Source of the DNA: JBBQHM01 sp038323965
GTDB taxonomy: Bacteria; Verrucomicrobiota; Verrucomicrobiia; Chthoniobacterales; UBA10450
Reading direction: 5' to 3'
Assembly (NCBI GenBank): GCA_038323965.1
Contig: JBBQHM010000013.1
Location: 1-35,530 of the forward strand
Length of the DNA: 35,530 nt
Positions within the stretch are counted from its first letter, which is position 1. The number at the start of each line of letters is the position of its first letter. The notes under the pieces were generated by a model. That model was not told the origin of the DNA. It searched no databases and was given only the letters and a program-made list of their open reading frames with translations. The translations under genes and the position numbers were made by a program. Below, one piece after another: positions 32,653 through 35,530 of this stretch.

Positions 32653-32877
32653 ATGAGCAAAGCTGAGATTTTAGAGGAGCTGCCGAAACTTAGCTCGGTT
32701 GAGCTTCGCGAAATCTGCGATCGAATCTGGCACCTTGAAGAAGCGGAGTTGTTAAGCGGCCGTGCAAAACCGCTCGAGGACGAAAAAGCGATGCTCGATC
32801 GCGAGCTGGAGGATTATTCTCGCAATCCGGCCATCGGCTCGAGCTGGGAAAAAGTTGAAGCTCGCTTGAAGAGTTAA
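32653..32877 (+). CDS. RelB/addiction-module antitoxin
   Basis: A 74-aa acidic helical protein (MSKAEILEELPKLSSVELRE, then ICDRIWHLEE) typical of putative addiction-module components that pair with ParE/RelE toxins. The C-terminal half, with AMLDRELEDYSRNP and GSSWEKVEARLK, matches the toxin-binding tail of this family. The start at the ATG 32653 is chosen over the upstream TTG frame, which reads through repeat sequence. The toxin gene follows 7 bp downstream. Confidence 0.85.
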   Translation: MSKAEILEELPKLSSVELREICDRIWHLEEAELLSGRAKPLEDEKAMLDRELEDYSRNPAIGSSWEKVEARLKS

Positions 32878-32884
32878 AAGCAAC

Positions 32885-33229
32885 GTGAGGTGGCATGTTG
32901 CCTTTCGGCCAAGAGCGGAGACCGATCTGCGCGAGGCTCGCGATTGGTATGAGTCTCAACGTGCCGGACTCGGTGACGAATTTCTGGCCGATATAAGTGT
33001 CTCGATTCGACTTTTACTCCGCGATCCCCAGCGTCATCCGGAGTATTATCGAGGGTTTCGCCGCGTCCTCACAGCGCGTTTCCCCTACAAATTATTTTAC
33101 CGAGTGGAAGGCGACCGGATCATCGTGTTTCGCGTGTTACATGCACATCAAGATCATCCCAGACTTCTTCCCAGGTCCCCAGATCGCGGCGATCGCCGCG
33201 TTTCGGAAGCACCTCCATCGCAGCCTTAA
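32885..33229 (+). CDS. ParE/RelE-superfamily toxin
   Basis: A 114-aa basic protein starting with GTG. It follows the ParE/RelE fold pattern: beta start (WHVAFRPRAETDLREARDWY), helix ESQRAGLGDEFLADI, LLRDPQRHPEYYRGFRRVLTARFPYKLFYRV, and the final strand DRIIVFRVLHAHQDHP. The last 20 or so residues (RSPDRGDRRVSEAPPSQP) extend beyond the usual fold and look unstructured. ParE-type members inhibit gyrase and RelE-type members cleave mRNA; which applies cannot be told here. Confidence 0.88.
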   Translation: MRWHVAFRPRAETDLREARDWYESQRAGLGDEFLADISVSIRLLLRDPQRHPEYYRGFRRVLTARFPYKLFYRVEGDRIIVFRVLHAHQDHPRLLPRSPDRGDRRVSEAPPSQP

Positions 33230-33272
33230 TCGGTGAAGCGCTCGAGTCAGGAGCAAGAAAAGCCGAACCGCC

Positions 33273-33351
33273 GGAGTTTTATCCACAGATTTCGCAGATT
33301 TCCGCAGATTCTTTTGGGGAGCGAGTGATCGAAAACGAAAGTAGGAAAAAA
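33273..33351 (+). repeat. Dispersed repeat copy 4 (long form)
   Basis: GGAGTTTTATCCACAGATTT, CGCAGATTTCCGCAGATTCT, then GGGGAGCGAGTGATCGAAAA and GAAAGTAGGAAAAA. Nearly identical to copy 2 over about 75 bp, 1.9 kb away. Confidence 0.85.
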
Positions 33352-33379
33352 TTACGTTCTCAGCGTTTGAGTTCGAACT

Positions 33380-33416
33380 TCAACCGCAGATTTCGCGGAT
33401 TGCACAGATTGTTCGG
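33380..33416 (+). repeat. Secondary repeat AACCGCAGATTTCGCGGATT, copy B
   Basis: Matches 31552-31588 and again lies just downstream of a long-form main repeat. Here only about 30 bp separate the two, against about 85 bp in the first composite. Confidence 0.75.
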
Positions 33417-33440
33417 CGACCGCTCGCCGCGGCGAGCGCG

Positions 33441-33758
33441 TCACGGGATCAGAAGCGGTTGGAATCCGTATTCCCGAACCTCCGCAACCGCTTCCTGGAT
33501 CAATGCGGCAGCGGCACGAATCCGCCGCAGGTCATTAGTCGAGAGCTGGAGGATTCCGATGTGGATCTCCTCCATATTCTGCTGATACCTGATGCCTTGA
33601 TCGGCAGTGAGAAATAGATCGAATTCGACGGTGGCTAGCCGTAATAGCTCGCCGTTCTTGATACCGGTCCAGCCGCGTCCTTGAACCGTGACGCATTCGT
33701 GACCGGAAAGCAGCTCCTCCAACTGCGATGGGACACATTCGTCCAGAAGGATTTTCAT
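33441..33758 (-). CDS. DUF5615 PIN-like toxin
   Basis: A 105-aa protein with the DUF5615/Mut7-C PIN-like fold: MKILLDECVPSQLEELLSGH, carrying the acidic D6/E7 pair, a central GIKNGELLRLA helix, and FDLFLTADQGIRYQQN with Asp53. The family is a predicted RNase toxin of VapC-like type II systems, almost always encoded with a DUF433 antitoxin, as here. Its ATG overlaps the antitoxin stop (ATGA). Confidence 0.88.
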   Translation of the reverse strand: MKILLDECVPSQLEELLSGHECVTVQGRGWTGIKNGELLRLATVEFDLFLTADQGIRYQQNMEEIHIGILQLSTNDLRRIRAAAALIQEAVAEVREYGFQPLLIP

Positions 33759-33967
33759 GCCGGCGCGAGCAGCGCCGACTCCGACCGTTCCAGGATTCGC
33801 CGAGCCATATCACCGGTCACGGACGGAAAACACTCGAGAAATTCTTCGAGGCTGTAATTATTCTCGAGGTATTCAAACAGAGTCCTCACGGGGACGCGCG
33901 TGCCTTTAAAGACCGGCGTACCTCCGAGAATCTCGGGATCCACCGTGATTAGCTCGCGCGATTTCAT
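33755..33967 (-). CDS. DUF433 antitoxin
   Basis: A 70-aa DUF433 protein: ITVDPEILGGTPVFKGTRVP followed by VRTLFEYLENNYSLEEFLECFPSV, the winged-helix DNA-binding signature of this antitoxin family. The frame is open back to 34048, but the ATG at 33967 (MKSRELI) gives the exact family N-terminus; the upstream 27 codons have a Cys/Arg-rich, non-conserved composition. It is likely an autorepressor of the pair. Confidence 0.9.
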   Translation of the reverse strand: MKSRELITVDPEILGGTPVFKGTRVPVRTLFEYLENNYSLEEFLECFPSVTGDMARRILERSESALLAPA

Positions 33968-34094
33968 GGCATACCATAACTCGTTTTCTTGCGCCGCCAA
34001 AGGTCGGCTGCAGACGGTCCTCTCCGCCGCCCGGCAGAGGGAATGCAAGTGATTAATAACGGATGCAGAATCTCAGCGTCGCAGCGTTCATTGA

Positions 34095-34185
34095 ACGAGC
34101 CTAACTAACAACGAATAACCGACAACTGATAACGGCAGCCACGCTGCGCCGCCTGATAACCAATAACTGATAACTAACAACGCGG
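34095..34185. repeat. Cluster of AACTGATAAC/ACTAACAACG short repeats
   Basis: CTAACTAACAACGAATAACC, ACAACTGATAACGG, then after a GC-rich GCAGCCACGCTGCGCC core, CTGATAACCAATAACTGATA and ACTAACAACG. The roughly 7-10-bp A/C/T units flank the GC-rich core on both sides. The cluster has overwritten the 3' end of the antitoxin remnant. Possibly a small dispersed repeat; a similar fragment (CGAACTAATAACGAAC) occurs near 25790. Confidence 0.6.
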
Positions 34186-34402
34186 CCGTGCCGGCTGAGA
34201 AAGACCGAACTGAGCTTTGCTTTCACCTCTGTCAAAGGCAAAGGTCTGTCCACTTCCGCCAGAGCTGCGCGCGCGGCCTGTAGATCGTCGGCGGTTTCTA
34301 ATGCTTCGAGCTCCGCCAGGTCGTGAATTAATGAAACAACCCGTTCGACGCGCGGTCCTCCGACAGTTGGGCTATCGCCTCATTGAGTTGAGCGCTGCTC
34401 AT
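34101..34402 (-). pseudogene. Frameshifted antitoxin-like gene remnant
   Basis: From the minus-strand ATG at 34402 the frame reads MSSAQLNEAIAQLSEDRA and stops after 24 codons. A one-base shift near codon 15-18 continues with PRVERVVSLIHDLAELEALE, then ADDLQAARAALAEVDRPLPL and TEVKAKLSSV. Together these resemble a small acidic RelB/Phd-partner antitoxin of about 70 residues. The shifted frame then runs into the AACTGATAAC repeats instead of ending. Both a frameshift and a replaced C-terminus point to decay, although a sequencing error could explain the shift. No toxin partner remains beside it on this strand. Confidence 0.6.
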
Positions 34403-34450
34403 CTGTAAATGCCAGAGCGCACGGAAGATTCCGCGGTTGACAATCTCTCG

Positions 34451-34475
34451 TTTGTGAAACAGGATGTTTCACAAA
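34451..34475 (+). promoter_or_regulatory. Perfect inverted repeat enclosing the ribosome-binding site of the Phd antitoxin
   Basis: TTTGTGAAAC (34451-34460) and GTTTCACAAA (34466-34475) are perfect 10-bp arms around AGGAT. The right arm ends on the first base of the ATG at 34475, and the loop holds AGGA, the only Shine-Dalgarno-like sequence, 10 nt before the start. It may be the operator for Phd autoregulation or an RNA hairpin that controls translation. Confidence 0.7.
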
Positions 34476-34726
34476 TGAAAACGGCGAGCGTAAGAGATTT
34501 GAGACATCACTTTGGAAATGTTCTGACGTGGATCAAGGAGGGGCAGGAGGTCAAGATAACGATGCGGCAGCGGGTGGTCGCGCGCCTGGTGCCTGAACGT
34601 CAGGTGAAAAATGCCGCGGTTAAGATGCCGCACTTCGCATCGCGGTTAAAAAAAATTCACGGCCGCCGCACCCTTTCCGCCGCCGCATCTCGCGCCATCC
34701 TGGCGGCGAATAAAGGAAGATATTGA
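34475..34726 (+). CDS. Phd/YefM-family antitoxin
   Basis: An 83-aa antitoxin beginning MKTASVRDLRHHFGNVLTWI, the DNA-binding Phd/YefM start, with GQEVKITMRQRVVARLVP completing the conserved domain. The C-terminal half (MPHFASRLKKIHGRRTLSAA) is the toxin-neutralising tail. The frame extends to 34409, but the ATG at 34475 fits the family and follows the AGGA loop. Its stop overlaps the toxin's TTG start. Confidence 0.9.
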   Translation: MKTASVRDLRHHFGNVLTWIKEGQEVKITMRQRVVARLVPERQVKNAAVKMPHFASRLKKIHGRRTLSAAASRAILAANKGRY

Positions 34727-35160
34727 GCGTCTACTGCGACACCAGCTTCCTTTACAGTCTTTACGTCCAGCAAGCTCATTCAGCGGCGGCGGCGGCCTAC
34801 ATTGTCGTCGCTGGCGACGAACCACTGCCAATTACCAGCCTCAACCGCTTTGAGCTCAGCAATGCGATCCGCCTTTCGATTTTTCGCAAAGTGCTCGAGC
34901 GCCGCGCCGGCGAGGCGGATTTGAAACTCGTCGAAAAGGATATCGCCGCGGGCGTCCTGGCGCTTACGCCGTGCGATTGGGCAACCGTCCATGCGCGGGC
35001 GGAGCGCCTTTCTTCCGAGCGCACGGCGAAACATGGGCATCGCGCCATGGATCTCCTTCACGTCGCGTCCGCTCTTGCGCTAGGCGTTTCTGATTTTCTT
35101 ACCTTCGATCAAAACCAAGCTGAGCTGGCATCTGCGTCGGGGCTGAAGGTGAAACCATGA
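34723..35160 (+). CDS. PIN-domain toxin (VapC-like)
   Basis: A 145-aa PIN-domain ribonuclease starting with TTG that overlaps the antitoxin stop (TTGA). Acidic active-site residues are visible: D6 in YCDTSFL, E44 in NRFELSNAIR, D110 in HRAMDLLHVASAL and D124/D129 in VSDFLTFDQNQ. Full length for the family. VapC toxins usually cleave tRNA or rRNA; pairing with a Phd-type antitoxin is a common alternative arrangement. Confidence 0.9.
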   Translation: MSVYCDTSFLYSLYVQQAHSAAAAAYIVVAGDEPLPITSLNRFELSNAIRLSIFRKVLERRAGEADLKLVEKDIAAGVLALTPCDWATVHARAERLSSERTAKHGHRAMDLLHVASALALGVSDFLTFDQNQAELASASGLKVKP

Positions 35161-35172
35161 GGGCTGAACTCT

Positions 35173-35188
35173 GGCGCAGTCCTGCGCC
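35173..35188. repeat. Short GC palindrome GGCGCAG-TC-CTGCGCC
   Basis: A perfect 7-bp inverted repeat with a 2-nt centre, 13 bp after the PIN toxin stop. It could contribute to transcription termination but has no U-tract. Confidence 0.4.
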
Positions 35189-35222
35189 GCCCAGCTTATC
35201 AGCCCGCGTTCGCGGTGGACCT

Positions 35223-35244
35223 TTACTGGTAACTCTACCAGTAA
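35223..35244. terminator. Inverted repeat TTACTGGTA/TACCAGTAA between convergent genes
   Basis: Perfect 9-bp arms around ACTC, between the convergent stops of the PIN toxin and the PEP-CTERM gene. Placement suits a bidirectional terminator, although the stem is AT-rich and no U-tract is present. It could instead be a protein-binding palindrome. Confidence 0.35.
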
Positions 35245-35251
35245 CCTTTAA

Positions 35252-35530
35252 CTATGAACTCGCGAGCTTAAGCGCATGCGCTTGCGTTGCGAACTCCGAA
35301 AGCTTTCGCGAGTAGAGCCGCTTGCGCTGTGAAAAGCCGACGAACCCGACCATTAGAGAACCCGCAACCCACCTACTCGGTTCGGGAATCGCGGTGACCA
35401 TCAAGACAATGTCATTGCCATCGCCGCCAGCGTAATTGATCGAGAAAAAGTCGCCGTTGTTCGATGCCATCACGCTGGTTCCTTGCAAGAATGTGCCGCT
35501 GACAGCGATAGTGGAAGAAGCCGTCTGGCT
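35252..35530 (-). CDS. PEP-CTERM sorting-domain protein (C-terminal part; runs off the window)
   Basis: The minus-strand frame is open from the window edge to the stop at 35252. The visible end has NYAGGDGNDIVLMVT, which is the usual last strand before the tail in strand-repeat surface proteins. It is followed by the sorting signal IPEPSRW, a hydrophobic helix (VAGSLMVGFVGFS) and a basic end (QRKRLYSRK). About 20 extra residues follow the basic cluster, longer than usual. The product is probably exported and processed by an exosortase encoded elsewhere. The start and most of the protein lie beyond base 35530. Confidence 0.85.
   Translation of the reverse strand, partial: SQTASSTIAVSGTFLQGTSVMASNNGDFFSINYAGGDGNDIVLMVTAIPEPSRWVAGSLMVGFVGFSQRKRLYSRKLSEFATQAHALKLASS

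Noticed and set aside
30495..33416. Repeats considered as a CRISPR array
   Set aside because: Copies are 0.9-1.1 kb apart, of unequal length, separated by genes, and no cas gene is present.
34217..34408. Plus-strand 63-codon frame before the Phd gene
   Set aside because: The opposite strand explains this stretch better as a frameshifted antitoxin; the plus translation is Arg/Pro-rich and featureless.

Overview
The window looks like chromosomal DNA of a free-living, probably soil, bacterium of the Verrucomicrobiota (Spartobacteria/Chthoniobacterales type). This is inferred from the mix of families: paired DUF1800/DUF1501 secreted proteins, PEP-CTERM-like tails, a giant protein with autotransporter-associated strand repeats, DUF5069, a bactofilin with zinc ribbons, and dispersed CCACAGATTTCGCAGATT-type intergenic repeats. 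No rRNA, tRNA, CRISPR array, transposase or phage gene was seen. Taxonomy was not computed.

Layout. 1-1.25 kb: end of a bactofilin gene and a DUF5069 gene (+). 1.25-8.5 kb: a compact minus-strand operon reading pgi, soluble histidine kinase, sigma-54 response regulator, glnD, sugar nucleotidyltransferase, which links central sugar metabolism, nitrogen signalling and a two-component system. 8.6-16.7 kb (+): a queuosine-precursor transporter overlapping a secreted Asp-box protein, then a secreted DUF1800 protein (with NBR1-Ig-like and CHRD modules) followed 2 bp later by its Tat-exported DUF1501 partner, and a small unknown gene. 16.8-21.4 kb (-): a complete dlt operon in the order dltD-dltC-dltX-dltA-dltB. 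21.7-25.7 kb (-): a large secreted protein and isocitrate dehydrogenase. 25.9-30.4 kb (+): the strand-repeat surface protein and an aldo/keto reductase. 30.7 kb (-): an RRM RNA-binding protein with a clear terminator. 31.6-35.2 kb: a toxin-antitoxin cluster (nucleotidyltransferase plus 63-aa partner, RelB/ParE-like, DUF433/DUF5615, a frameshifted antitoxin remnant, Phd/PIN) separated by related dispersed repeats. 35.25 kb to the end (-): the C-terminus of a PEP-CTERM protein.

The most notable system is the dlt operon in an apparently Gram-negative-type genome. All four classic Dlt proteins are recognisable, and between dltC and dltA there is a 41-codon gene that overlaps dltC by 4 bp and abuts dltA with no gap. 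Its product has one membrane helix and ends in FVYQGF, matching the F-x-Y-x-x-F C-terminus of DltX, the small acyl-relay protein of D-alanylation. DltA keeps the Cys linked to D-alanine selectivity. DltB carries an extra C-terminal module, and DltD appears to lack the usual Asp of its D-x-x-H motif. As teichoic acids are not expected here, the acceptor of the acyl group is unknown and may be a different envelope polymer.
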